A stretch of DNA of 64,000 nucleotides from Harmothoe impar (taxonomy: Eukaryota > Annelida > Polychaeta > Phyllodocida > Polynoidae). Shown here one piece after another: positions 18,421 through 29,339 of the stretch. The position numbers and the translations under genes are program-made. The first letter of the stretch is position 1. Every line of letters begins with the position of its first letter. The notes below the pieces were generated by a model that saw only the letters and a program-made list of their open reading frames with translations, did no database searches and was not told where the DNA came from. The stretch spans positions 18,282,381-18,346,380 of the forward strand of contig OX381713.1 of the NCBI GenBank assembly GCA_947462335.1, read 5' to 3'.

Positions 18421-19452
18421 TAGTTTTTATTGATAACCGATCATAACATGTTTTTCGGGTACAATATTGGGTCGACAGCCCTTTGGGATAAACTTATCAC
18501 TAGTTCTCACATTTATTAAGCTACTGACCTGCAGAGCAGGTATCATAATGATGACATGTACTATGAATAAATATAAAAGCTTCTAGAAAGTTCTCAGCTT
18601 TAGTCTTTGTTCCTTTGTGAATATAGTTCATGTGGAAAATGGCTTAAAGCCTTGTGCTTGCTTCCCGGCCTTTGCATAGATCACCATATTGTGTCATGTC
18701 ATCTACTACTTTTCGTCTATATAGATTTCCTAGTTACAGCTAGGAGTTCAGGAAACACATTTTCCTTAGATAGTATCAACATGGTTATTACATAAAGTAC
18801 AGACAATTACTAAATAGATAATTATCACAGAGTATATACAAACAATCTGATATAAGGTAATTGTTACTTAGTGTCGCTTTCACAACAAAGGTGTGATATG
18901 TGATACCGTATGGTTAACTTATCTTAGTAAAAAAGATTTTGTAGATTATATACAAGATCAGTACATGTTTTGATGTGTCAGCTATACAAGCTTCAACACC
19001 CCTAATCGACTAACTAACAAAAATGTCTTATCTAATCTGGGTGGTCGCATGCTGTGACTTCACGGACCAAATATTCTATACACAACCCCATATCTCTCTA
19101 CCTGAGCTCTAAATTATTCTGGAAATCACCTTGAGTTCAGTCCATCTGACTGTCAGAATTAATCATAAATCATAAGAGATAAATGATGAATGATATGTGC
19201 GCTAGGTGGTCCGACATGATACATTGTTGGTGTCATTTTTACAAACAGCTACCTTCAGGTGATATACCGGGTACTGATTAGCCCTTAATTAATTAATTAC
19301 TCCAGGTGAGTCTTAATGCTATTCCACAACAGTCTGACGGCTAGTGCATGTTGGTCACCAGCAGCCTGACAACCAGTACTGCGGCTCTGATTGTTTAGGT
19401 AGTGGTAGGAACCCTAGGTTTCACACCTGACAACCAGTATGCGTCCCAGGTC

Positions 19453-21576
19453 TTAAATTAGTTTGGGCCTTGGTTTTTTATTTTTGATTAAATCTTTAAA
19501 TTTTGTCCGCTTCTCTGTTTTCTGTATCTCGGCAGTCAAACCATCCCATTCCCACACTCCCCTGTGCATTGGGCTTTTCTGCATGGTCTTTAATGTGTAA
19601 ATATGGGTGTCAAATTTTATTTTATGGTCTCCTCTGGTTCGTCTTGCCTCTTCTGGCATGAGAACCCCCTGCTTTTTTGAGAGTTTAAACATCATATTAA
19701 GAAGTTGTTTGAAACGCCGTCTCTCGAGGGTTTCTATTTTGAACTCTGTGTGTAGTTCGGTCGCTGAGCACCGCTCATACATATTTTTATATTTACAAAC
19801 ACGTAGGCCCTTGTTCTGTAGTTTCTGGACCTTACTGGCTAAGTCTACAGTGGCACAGTCTATCAAAAAGCTAGAGTAGTCCACATACGGTACTGCCATT
19901 TGTTTATAAAGTAATAAGGATTTGTATTCATCCATGTATTTCCTGATCCTTGCTAGAAGATTGATTTTGTGGGCAAATTTGCGTATCACATTTTTTGTGT
20001 GTGGTCTGAAAGTTAACTTGCTGTCCATTATTGCTCCTAGGTACTTATACTCGACTACTTCTTGTAGTTGAGTGTTACCTATTTTGATATCTAATTTTGG
20101 TGGATCCCGGATTGTCCCACATCTATTTATGCGCATTACCTGTGTCTTTTTGCTATTAATTGTGATGCAGTTATTGGCGCACCATTTAACCGTGCACTGC
20201 ACGTCCCTATCCAGCTTTTGTTCAGATTCTATGAGAGTGTCTCCACTTGATACCAATACTATGTCGTCGGCGTACATGAAGGTGGAACACTCCTGTACTA
20301 CCTCTGGGAAATCATTAACAAAAATCAAAAACATTAGCGGACCAAGGCTGCTACCTTGGGGTACCCCATATCTGACCCTGCACTCGCTAGATCTTTTGTT
20401 ATTCATCAAGGTGACCTGCCTCCTATTACCCAAGTACGATTCTAACCATTTCAGCGTATTCTTGTCTATTTTCAGGTGTCTACATTTTCTTAAAAGCAAC
20501 TGGTGGTGGACGGAATCAAAGGCTTTAGAGCCATCGACATAGCATACACTCAGACTTTTCCTCTTGTCTAGTTCCTCAAAGAGGTGACGGGTAAAATCAA
20601 AAATAGCGTCACCGGTACCAAGATTTGGTCTGAACCCATATTGGCATTCAGTTATTAACTTGTTGTTTTCTAAATGCGTCATTATATGATTATGTACAAT
20701 TTTCTCAATTAACCTACCGGGTACCGGTAGTAAATTGATTGGTCGCCAATTGCCAATTGCATCCAGTTTCCCTGATTTGGGGATTGGTACTACACTACTG
20801 ACTGCCCAATCGTCTGGAGTGTTCACTTCCCTCTCCTGAGTAATGTTATCCGTTAATCTGAAATTCATATTATTGGCCATGTTCTCACCAACATTCGCAA
20901 AAAAGTTATTGAAATAATCTGCTGCTTCATCTTCTGGCACCTTTTCACCAGTAAGATGGTGTGTAAAGTCAGCGCGCGTGCCCTGTTCTTTGGGTTTAAT
21001 CAAATTTGATATTTTTTGCCAAAAGTCATGTAAACCATCATCCTTGGCCTTGAAGGCCTCATCTATCTGAACCGTTTTAGACTCAATAGCCATGAGATTA
21101 ATTCGGTCTCTGATGTTCTTTGCAGTCACAAAATCTTCATGGATTTGTGTCTGCAAGTAACGTTCCATATGGCGTTGCCTATCTGCTATCAGTTCCCTGA
21201 TCTCATGCGTCATCCATTCTACATCACGAGTTTTAATAGTATGCATCTTAGCAGGGCAATTTTCATCTAAATAACCGGTAATCAAACCTACAATCATTTT
21301 CCATTGCGCATTGGGGTCTCTTAGCATGTAGAAATCGGACCAGTCGTGATAAATCAGTTTTTCTACTAAATCCTGGGTGTTATAGTTTCTATAACTTCTT
21401 CCTATAAAGGTAACCTCAACAAATTGTACTTGTGATTTTTTTTGGATAGCCAATACCGGTAGGTGATCACTGATTAAATCTCCTGTAGGATTGCTATATA
21501 CAATGTCTTCAGCGTCAGTTAAAATATTGTCAATGATGGTGCCCCCACCATCCTTAGGCCTAGTTATTTGGTTTTT
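19453..21576 (-). CDS. LINE A ORF2 fragment: end of APE endonuclease plus reverse transcriptase
   Basis: The frame is open from a stop at 21577-21579. Its first 40 codons encode the end of an apurinic-type endonuclease, including GGTIIDNIL-like and ISDHLPVL segments (SDH is the conserved last motif). Numbering from the TTG at 21451: YVDGSKAFD at 305-313 (catalytic Asp 307), YGVPQGSSLGP, and YADD at 394-397, all intact. Near residue 211 (about 20820) the protein jumps from NITQEREVN straight to TPDDWAVSSVVPIPKSG. The 50-70 residues of finger domain normally found between these blocks in LINE reverse transcriptases are missing, which suggests an in-frame internal deletion. C-terminal region complete to a TAA-type stop. 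Confidence 0.92.
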   Translation of the reverse strand, partial: KNQITRPKDGGGTIIDNILTDAEDIVYSNPTGDLISDHLPVLAIQKKSQVQFVEVTFIGRSYRNYNTQDLVEKLIYHDWSDFYMLRDPNAQWKMIVGLITGYLDENCPAKMHTIKTRDVEWMTHEIRELIADRQRHMERYLQTQIHEDFVTAKNIRDRINLMAIESKTVQIDEAFKAKDDGLHDFWQKISNLIKPKEQGTRADFTHHLTGEKVPEDEAADYFNNFFANVGENMANNMNFRLTDNITQEREVNTPDDWAVSSVVPIPKSGKLDAIGNWRPINLLPVPGRLIEKIVHNHIMTHLENNKLITECQYGFRPNLGTGDAIFDFTRHLFEELDKRKSLSVCYVDGSKAFDSVHHQLLLRKCRHLKIDKNTLKWLESYLGNRRQVTLMNNKRSSECRVRYGVPQGSSLGPLMFLIFVNDFPEVVQECSTFMYADDIVLVSSGDTLIESEQKLDRDVQCTVKWCANNCITINSKKTQVMRINRCGTIRDPPKLDIKIGNTQLQEVVEYKYLGAIMDSKLTFRPHTKNVIRKFAHKINLLARIRKYMDEYKSLLLYKQMAVPYVDYSSFLIDCATVDLASKVQKLQNKGLRVCKYKNMYERCSATELHTEFKIETLERRRFKQLLNMMFKLSKKQGVLMPEEARRTRGDHKIKFDTHIYTLKTMQKSPMHRGVWEWDGLTAEIQKTEKRTKFKDLIKNKKPRPKLI

Positions 21577-21717
21577 TTATTTTACAGATAATCGGTTCCT
21601 CTTTTGAATATTATACATTTTTAGTGTTTCTAAATACGATAAGAACCTAACTTTCTTTTTATCTACATCGTACGTTGTTGTTTTTCTTTTACAAAATATA
21701 CCCACAGGGTACGATTA
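21577..21717 (-). pseudogene. Decayed LINE A endonuclease segment
   Basis: In the same frame as LINE A ORF2 but upstream of a stop at 21577-21579. It encodes VRFLSYLETLKMYNIQ-like sequence, which fits the stretch before the final endonuclease motif. Another stop lies at 21715-21717, beyond which similarity is not evident. The catalytic N-terminal part of the endonuclease was not found. Confidence 0.6.
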
Positions 21718-22062
21718 TAACGATGTATTTCAAGACCCTCATCCCTCAAGAAATTGGCTAATTAGTGTTGACAGTGGAGCTGCCCCATCACTTTAATGAT
21801 CCAGTGCACCTGGCAACTTAGCATCCAACTAATTATTTGAGGGGGCGGAACAAGACTACTTGTCAGTTGGCACAGACTTTAAAGCTCCTATATACCCCAG
21901 ATGCCTTTCTTTATTTATATCTTAGATGTTCATGAACTACTTTCCCTTCAATAACAAACAATTATTGTATACAATCTGTAAAGGAATGATTGGCACTGCT
22001 GGGCTGAGGTAATTAAAATACGAGTCCTTGCTGGAAGCATGCTATTTTTCTCAGTCTGTGTC

Positions 22063-22426
22063 CTACACTAATATTCCTAGGCTCCCTATACAACTAATCT
22101 CTCCGTCACTAGTGCCTAACCTAGTTAGTCATTTTTTGGCTCCCTATACCACCAACCTAGATAAGTTATTATTGTCAAGTTGATCAGTACTGATCAACTC
22201 ACCTTAGTCATTTTATTTCCAGGGGGAGCCACTGAGTAGTCATCACAGGTGGCACCAACTAGTGGTATACAAATACAACACACCAATGATGAACCTAGGT
22301 TAGCCACTACTGACTGACCCCTCTGTCATTTTTTAATATAACTTTGCCATTGTGACCAACACTCATATGACCAACCTAGGTTAGTCTGTACTGACTAACT
22401 CTTTCAATCTATGGGTTTTCAGTGTA
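22063..22426. mobile_element. MITE with TACACT...TTTTCAGTGTA ends and GGCTCCCTATAC repeats, copy 1
   Basis: Left TACACTAATATTCCTAGG and right GGGTTTTCAGTGTA. The interior has two GGCTCCCTATAC units and palindromic GTCAGTACTGAC-like blocks (GATCAGTACTGATC). Collinear copy at 42997-43241, fragment at 59405-59522. Confidence 0.75.
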
Positions 22427-22807
22427 TCATGTAGCAGAGTTAAAAGCGACAAAATATGGCGAGATGCTACCAGTATACTCCAGCAAGGAGACTGTATATA
22501 ACGTAGAATAATGTAGAATGTTAAATACCTTGATTTTAGCACCTTTAATTGTCTTCACCTGGCAACGGGTTAAGCGTGTGTAGTCTATTTTTAACAACTT
22601 AAGATAATCTAAATCATAATTATCATTAGCCTGCTTTCTCCTGAAGTGTCTCCTCACATGACTGGCGCATCTATAACAACTATAATGAGGGAGACCAGTG
22701 CGAAATGTAAAATGAGTATATATGGCTGGGCTACTTTAATTGGTCCAACTATCCTATATTAACAGCATTCATTACCCTGCACACTTCTGCACGAATATGA
22801 CAACAAC

Positions 22808-22924
22808 ACACTCAGAAAAATCAGCATAATGGTCACTAAAACCACTGATCCTACCTGAATTCTGCACTGCCTGACTTTCAGGTGAGAGTGGTTTTAGCGA
22901 CAATGACGCTGACTTTTCTGAGTG
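22808..22924. mobile_element. Short MITE with CACTCAGAAAA ends
   Basis: Left CACTCAGAAAAATCAGC, GGTCACTAAAACCACT; right GTGGTTTTAGCGAC, GACTTTTCTGAGTG. Inverted repeats of about 40 bases with a spacer of about 45. Confidence 0.75.
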
Positions 22925-23113
22925 TGAATGTAATGCGGGTCTGGATGTACCTCAGATTGGCTTCATGAGCTGCTGACCCCGCATCCCTTTGTCCTTGGTC
23001 CATTGTCTGGCTGTTCATGGTTTTATTGGAGAACAGTAGAACTGTGGAGTTGGGGAATGGAGTCCAGTTGAAGTCAGATGGAGGGTTGTGTCCCATTTTA
23101 TGGCCATGTGAAA

Positions 23114-23125
23114 TGAGAGAGAGAA

Positions 23126-23180
<55 letters not shown>
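23114..23180 (+). repeat. (GA)n microsatellite
   Basis: Run of about 30 GA dinucleotides with a few GGGA interruptions. Confidence 0.95.
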
Positions 23181-23181
<1 letters not shown>

Positions 23182-23939
23182 TTGATTACACATGTACATA
23201 TAGAGAGAGACTACGAGAGAGTCTAATCCTCAAGGGGTCCACGATCGCAAGATGTGACAAGGGGTTTCCAATAACGCCAGTAGCTGTAGAAGCTAGACAT
23301 ACTTAGTCTCTTAGATGTTGCAGGATACTTTTTATGGAGTCATTTCCTTCAGATCTTGTCGTTACCGGCTTGGTACAGACAAAGTTGCTTCTAGCTGTCC
23401 CCGTATGGTATTTTGTATTCATACTTGATGCAGGCTGTCTGCTAAAGTCCGCGGAGATCAGACGCAGTAGATCTACATACATATCTGTACTAGCAGATGT
23501 ATCTTTCATCTTGGCTTTCCAAGACTGCCCAAGGGTGTGCCTAGAACTTGGATGGATGACTTTTGTTGGGAAAAATTGATGTAACTTTATAAGCAGAGCA
23601 ATCCTTTTATTGAGAACTGTAGCACATTAAAAAAATATACTTCTTATACAAAGTTCTGTCGGTATTCAAACCTAGACCAATCTAAACTATTTAAGCTGCA
23701 TTCCCAAAGCCAAATAATTCAGCCACATCTCTATTCCCTCATTGACCATTCATACAATAGTGTTCCTGTACAGTGGGAACTACCCAGGGAAATGACAAAC
23801 CTTTTAGAATTGTTCCTGGTGTAATTCGTACAATAAATCCCTCATGTGTCTGGTCCCATAGTAGATGTTTTAAGCAGGTAAAACAAATATCAATATCAAT
23901 CTTCAGGAGTGTCTGAGCCCTGCAGGGGCGGGATGATGC

Positions 23940-24036
23940 TTAAAGGGGCATTCTCACCACTCGCACTTACCACATAGCAGACTAGAACAGTACTAGAATT
24001 GTGAGTGGGAAACGCTCAGTGAGAATGCCACTTTAA
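23940..24036. mobile_element. Short MITE with TTAAAGGGGCATTCTCAC ends
   Basis: Left TTAAAGGGGCATTCTCAC and right GTGAGAATGCCACTTTAA are inverted repeats with one mismatch; inner CCACTCGCA / TGTGAGTGG also pairs. Just under 100 bp. Confidence 0.8.
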
Positions 24037-24049
24037 ATGCAGCACTGGC

Positions 24050-25270
24050 GAGTTACAAAAAGTGTTAAGCCCATACGTTTCTGACGTAACTTCGGCCGAT
24101 TAGAGCCCAGTGGATGGTGACCATTACCAGAATATAGATAATTCCCTTATTGAAAGCGGCCTGAGGCATGAGATCAAGCTGGCCCCGACTCGTTCGAACG
24201 ACACGCCCAACCGGCATTGCTGGTATCTGAGGGGCCATAACCACATCACTTCCCCCATATATTGGGGAGGATCCTCCCGTGATACCCATCCTCTTTTAAT
24301 ATTACAGCACCAAGCATACGGGAATTACTTTCACCATCAAGCTTTGGTGCCAGCGATGACGCTCAGGCACAGAGGTCGAGTTGGGGCCAGCTTGGCATGA
24401 GATAAGTAAAGCTATCAGACGTATATGAGATCTTGGTTGAAATATGTATATTTGAAGGGTCCCAACCTAGAATGGACTCAGATCCCCAATTGGAGGTATT
24501 GACTAACTGCAGGAGAGGAACCCAAGCTCTGATGATGTATTTGTTCTGGTATTGACTGTTTTCTCGGATAAAGTATGAAGAGGCACCAGGTACTATCAAT
24601 GGGATGTCCACATAGAACCCAGGGTCGTGGGGATTTCTGTGTGAATGTGAGGGGACCATAATATGCACGAATCAATATGACAACAGGCAATAAGAACACC
24701 CATCGCATCAGTTCAATCTCTCAACACATTTCACACAACACTGGACAAGCCAAATCAGTGTAAATCAAAACCATAGAGACCCCAACCAATAATCACATCT
24801 TTGTATACAGTATTTGCTCGGGCTCGATCCTTGGTTCCATTTTAATGGAGTCACGACACCAATTGTCCTGGCCACCGGGGAAGCAATTTGCAAGATTGGG
24901 GTTAACAGAGCCTATACAATGCAGCCCCAGGTATGGCGGAAGAGGATGTGTTTCGTAAGCAGTCTAAAGTCGTAGTTCCTATATTCTGATATTAGGTAGC
25001 GTAGGATTTAGCTATTACCAAACTACCAGATTCATTCGGAAAGGTGCAGTATGCAATCCCGCTTGAATAAGTCAGGCTTAAACCAAGTCATATCGCTATA
25101 AACATACTCTTACACTAAATATAAGCTACACGCTATAGACTCAGTTGTGCCCCTAAGAGTATAGGCCAGGTAAGATCATTTTCTATGGACAGCTCCTGTG
25201 ATCTGAGCAATTCGTGTTATTGGTTAAATAGCATTTAGAGAATAGACAATAACGTAGGTTACGTCTAGGC
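24050..25270. other. No recognised gene; possible secreted-protein-like frame on the minus strand
   Basis: Minus strand at 24708 begins with an ATG followed by a hydrophobic, signal-peptide-like stretch (MRWVFLLPVVILIRAYYG). A second open frame (24668-24363, 101 codons) continues after a one-base shift. Neither matches a family I know. A short TGGTGTCGTGACTCC on the minus strand at about 24858-24872 looks like a primer-binding site, but no LTR or gag/pol was found. Confidence 0.3.
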
Positions 25271-25280
25271 TGTCCTCTAA

Positions 25281-25526
25281 GGCCTAAAAAGGATTGTTGT
25301 GTTCAGGTAACATGACCCAAAAAAGATAGGTTAGGTCGGTCGTTTTTTTACCAAATTTCTTCAAGGATTTGGATACAAAATTCCTCCCATTTTCGTATAA
25401 TTTCAGTAAAAAATATTTCAGCAAATAAAAGTGTTTTTCTTGTAGAAAACAAAACAAAAATGCTTTGGGTAGGGCCAAAAAAATAGGGTGGCTAGGGATA
25501 CATGAACACAACCTCTTTTTTTGGCC
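25281..25526. mobile_element. MITE with GGCC(T)AAAAA ends, copy 1
   Basis: Left GGCCTAAAAAGGATTGTTGT / GTTCAGGTAACATGACCC and right ATGAACACAACCTC / TTTTTTTGGCC. Related by its ends to 28031-28259, where a TTA duplication is visible. Confidence 0.7.
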
Positions 25527-25699
25527 TATTGCACAAATCATGCAAATGCATTCTGAGTAGACGGGCCATCCATCCCATGGACAGGTTACCATTGTGCATA
25601 GACAGATAGTGGTTTTAAGTCCATGACAAGATGAACCAGTCTAAATCAGACTTTCCCTGCTTTTGCATTAATCTTATCGGAATGTGCTGGAGTTAGGCC

Positions 25700-25895
25700 T
25701 AGAGTATGATGGAAGAGGTCAATGGTCAGAATGAACAGGAGGAGACAGGATGTCACCAGGAGGAAGCCTCACGTCAAACTGCCTTGGGAGGCGTCATCCG
25801 GTTGTGGCTGCAATAAAGCAAGGCGGGGACAACAAGGATGACTATAATATAGTATTATGGTCTTGGTTATTTGCTTACTTGCATATTGTTGGTCT
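25700..25895 (+). repeat. Segmental duplication block 1a
   Basis: TATGATGGAAGAGGTCAATG, GGGAGGCGTCATCCGGTTGT and AAGGATGACTATA recur in the same order at 31376-31762, which has an extra 190 bp in the middle. Not a recognised transposon. Confidence 0.7.
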
Positions 25896-28030
25896 CATGA
25901 TTATAACCCTTTCATGCCAATAACTATTTGATGAATGTCATATTATAGTTACACCCTCATTTGAGAATTGTGTAACTGTTCAGTGAATTGTGCTGAGATA
26001 TGTTTCATATCATGCTTATACTTATGGTATTGCAATGTGCCATGCATTACTACTTGAGGTAACATTAGTTTCACTGATTTACATTGCTGTCACTATGGGA
26101 TCAATTCAATTTCAATTTTCAAAATGTTTTTATCGGCTCTAATTCCGTACACAAAGTCACATCTTTCCAATAATACCTATTTCTAATGATGTACAAGATA
26201 TGCAGCAACCCATCAAACACAACACAAACTCAGCTTAATTAGATATCAAAGTACTGACACTTCAGCTATTCAATACACACAAAAAACAACATATAATTCA
26301 GGCAGCGAAGAATAGACTCAAGCATAAACACAATACAGATCGGACAGACAATTTTCATATAACAATCAAGTTTACAGCTATCAGTTGTATACTATCCACT
26401 AGTCAAATGACTTGAATTCGTAGGCCAAGGTAACACAGAAAATATAATAAATTGTGCAAGTTCAAAACTGTTACAAAGTCTGCACTTGCATTATCTCATC
26501 CAGCACAGTGATGCTAATAATAAACACATCAGAGTCCTGGGCATTAAATGGATAAACCAGCAGAGTATTACCGACTGCAGATATTGTTAGGTTACTTTAG
26601 TATTCATACATATGGTAGGAAACAGTCATTACCAGTACCAAAGACACACTATAAATACCTATGACTAGGTAGAGACATGAGTAATCCTTGCTTATAGATG
26701 ATTCCAATTAATATGCATGCAATGGGATACTAATTCTGGTCACAGAATGAAGCTATATACAGACAAGAGAAAGTAAATGAAACTGACAACAGCGGATGCA
26801 AGACAGCGATTATGGGCTAGGATACGTTAAGAGTCATCTGGCATAATGATATTTGTTCCTAAGGAGAGATAGATTCATTTAACTCAGCTGTCAACATTGA
26901 TATATAAGAAAGTATATGCATTTTCACCACCGTTGGCTGAGAGAACAAAAGAGATGGCCTGACTGTATATTACATACATGTCTGTAGGTGGATGTGGTCC
27001 ATTGAGCAGTCTCTTCTACTGTGAGGTCGTATGATATGCATGAGGAAATGTGTAAGTGTTATAAGCCTTAGACACTGGTAATTATCCCCGGCTGATGCCT
27101 AGGAGAATTATCCTGTCCTTGGCTAATACAGCAACTCACGTGTATTACATCTAAGACGTACATGTATAGGCATATAGGATCTGAATGCATGATGTCTTCC
27201 CTTATCGATCGGGGCCCTTGCTACTTCCAAGTTGACATAACTGTAGATGATAGATGCATCATTATTTAATTACACGTCTATAAACAGGACAATGAACCCA
27301 TTCATCACAGGAATAATTGTGGTTCTAGAATACACCATTACATCGGTTGGTTTAGGATTATACCATATTATTTTAAGAGTAAAACATATGTCCTTAGATC
27401 ATTTACCCTGTTTCACCTACCTGGCTAGAACCCTGTCATCTCACGTTGCTGTTTAGTTAGGTTAGACAACCATCCCATATAATTATGGTTAAATTGGCAT
27501 ATCCTCAAGATCATTATGATTTTTGTTGTCAGTGTCTGCAATCAATGTTTTCCTCTTCAGCATCATCCATCATCAATGTAGTAGGAATGTCATTACAGAC
27601 ATCATTTTTCTATCAACAGCGTGTGACTGTCAGTGTTCCACTTAACATGCTAATCAAATTTCCCTGCAGCCAGACTGTAATAATTAATGCTTCTTTTGCT
27701 TGTATGCTTTTCTGCCCTTTTTCATATAAATCCACCTCCACACATAATTATCAGTCTATAGGTCCTGCAGGATAAAACATAGGTACTTACTCATCGCGTT
27801 AAAGGTTGATTTGTTTTATCAAGGGTTAAACTTGGCTAATGAAGGCATTCACTTCCTTGTATTTAGGTAAAGATATAGGACAGTCATAGTTAACTAGTAT
27901 AATCATGCACCTCTACAACCTGCTGCTTCCTGTGTCTTTGCAATTATAAAGCTGGGTGTGGCATCAACGAAAGAAGGTCAGGTTCACCTTAATGTCACAT
28001 CATCATAGAACTTCTAACCCTACAGCCTTA
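25896..28030. other. AT-rich stretch without recognised gene
   Basis: No open frame above about 96 codons and no repeat structure recognised by eye, except block 1b at 27130-27300. This could be intron or intergenic sequence. Confidence 0.5.
27130..27300 (+). repeat. Segmental duplication block 1b
   Basis: GCATGATGTCTTCC, TTGACATAACTGTAGATGA, GCATCATTATTTAATTACA and ATGA recur at 32575-32735 in the same order. Together with block 1a this is a collinear duplication about 5.4-5.9 kb away. Confidence 0.65.
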
Positions 28031-28259
28031 GGCTAAATAAAAAAAGGTTTGTTTCAGGTCACCCGACCGACCCTAGCAAAGCAGGACCGACCCTACGTTT
28101 TTTTGTGCAATTTTGAAGAAAATTTCATATTTTAAACACTTTTTTGGGTCATGGCCAGTACTTTCATGTTATAAAAATGAAACAAAATAAAACAAATATC
28201 CGACCTACCGACCCTAGTATCTCTTCCCATGTTACCTGAAACATATCTATTTTTTGGCC
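28031..28259. mobile_element. MITE with GGCTAAATAAAAAAAGG ends, TTA target duplication
   Basis: Left GGCTAAATAAAAAAAGG, TTTCAGGTCACCCGACCGAC; right CGACCTACCGACCC, TTACCTGAAAC, TATTTTTTGGCC. TTA flanks both ends (28028-28030; 28260-28262). A 3-bp TTA duplication fits PIF/Harbinger-type transposition. Non-coding. Confidence 0.8.
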
Positions 28260-28262
28260 TTA

Positions 28263-29073
28263 TCTCTTTCTCCCACCAATAATATTTTCTCTCTCGCAGC
28301 TGTATATACCAAAAACTTGATTTTCCATTGAACTAATTGTTCTCTAATTTAAGTTTCTCCCCATGAATATGACCTTAGTTGTCGAAACAATCGAAACAAT
28401 GTAAATACCAAGTGCATCTGTACCTCACTTTCACCACAGTGGCTACTTCAAAAATGAAGTCTGTATCACCACTGCATCTCTTTTTTTATAGAGCTCAGTA
28501 TTAATCTACTGTACAGTTACTATTACTCATCTATCTCACCCTATAGTAACCTGGGGTTGATTTCTGCATAATCTCCCATGAAAAAAATTTTAATCTCTCA
28601 ATTCTGGTGTTTGTAGTTTTGTTTACGATGAGCCTTTAGTAATGATGTGAGGAAGGGCTAAGTGCAAATTATGAGTGGATACATTTATCCGGAAGCCTCA
28701 CTTCGCTCTCTCCTTGTTCGGTTAAAGTTGTGTTCAGTAGGATAATTTCAGTCTTAAGTTGTGCAAACATCTGGTCAGTAATAACCAAAATAGGATCTGA
28801 AAGTACAGGATCGCCTTTCCAATGGATAATGCATATTGGAATTCATGGCGAAAACAAAGCAAACAGCCATCGCATTGAAATTCTCAGATGGCAGTAATCC
28901 AAGAAACATTAAATGAAACTTATCAATTAGTAGCAGACTGTTGAGCAAATTAAAAGTAACGGGATGTCTGAAATCTTCAAGGAGTATGTCAAACAATAAT
29001 ACTCTCCACAGGACTTATTTATAAGAATCTATATCTGCAATGGAAGGTTTCAGAGTAAGGATGAAAACAGTAC
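28263..29073. other. No recognised feature
   Basis: AT-rich sequence without long frames or clear repeats. Confidence 0.5.
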
Positions 29074-29076
29074 TTA

Positions 29077-29336
29077 GGGAGTGGTCATTTCGCAATAACA
29101 GGGGGGATTGGTGTATTGGGGGGGGGACCGAAAAAATTTGGACCCCTCTTGAGGGGGGACCAAAAAAATTGTACCCCTTTTTAGCAAAAAAGGCCGCGCA
29201 TTACCATAGCTCCAAGGGGTCGGCCGCGCTCAATTTGACTTGCCTGAGGAGGGGGACCAAAAAAATGTCGACCCCTCCGTTGGGGGGACCAAAATCCACC
29301 GACCCCCCCCCCTGTTGTTAAAAAATGACCACTCCC
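29077..29336. mobile_element. MITE with GGGAGTGGTCATTT ends, TTA target duplication
   Basis: Perfect terminal inverted repeat GGGAGTGGTCATTT / AAATGACCACTCCC, flanked by TTA on both sides (29074-29076; 29337-29339). The interior has runs of GGGGGGACCAAAAAAAT and its inverse. Similar element at 42278-42567. TTA duplication suggests a PIF/Harbinger-type source. Confidence 0.85.
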
Positions 29337-29339
29337 TTA

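Larger units (their letters stand above)
18392..21717 (-). mobile_element. Non-LTR retrotransposon LINE A, 5'-truncated, with hexanucleotide 3' tail
   Basis: Minus-strand order: decayed endonuclease remnant (about 21717-21454), reverse transcriptase frame (21453-19453), a 3' untranslated stretch of about 1 kb, then CAATAAAAACTACTTGAAC and (CTTGAA)n at 18393-18420. Short tandem repeats at the 3' end instead of poly(A) are typical of CR1/L2-type elements. The assignment of 18.4-19.4 kb as 3' UTR is inferred from this tail and from the lack of any other structure there. Confidence 0.7.

Noticed and set aside
20072..20542. 156-codon plus-strand frame inside LINE A
   Set aside because: Antisense shadow of the reverse transcriptase frame on the minus strand.
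24800..24900. Primer-binding-site-like TGGTGTCGTGACTCC suggesting an LTR retrotransposon
   Set aside because: No second LTR, polypurine tract, gag or pol sequence was found on either side. A 15-base match is not enough.
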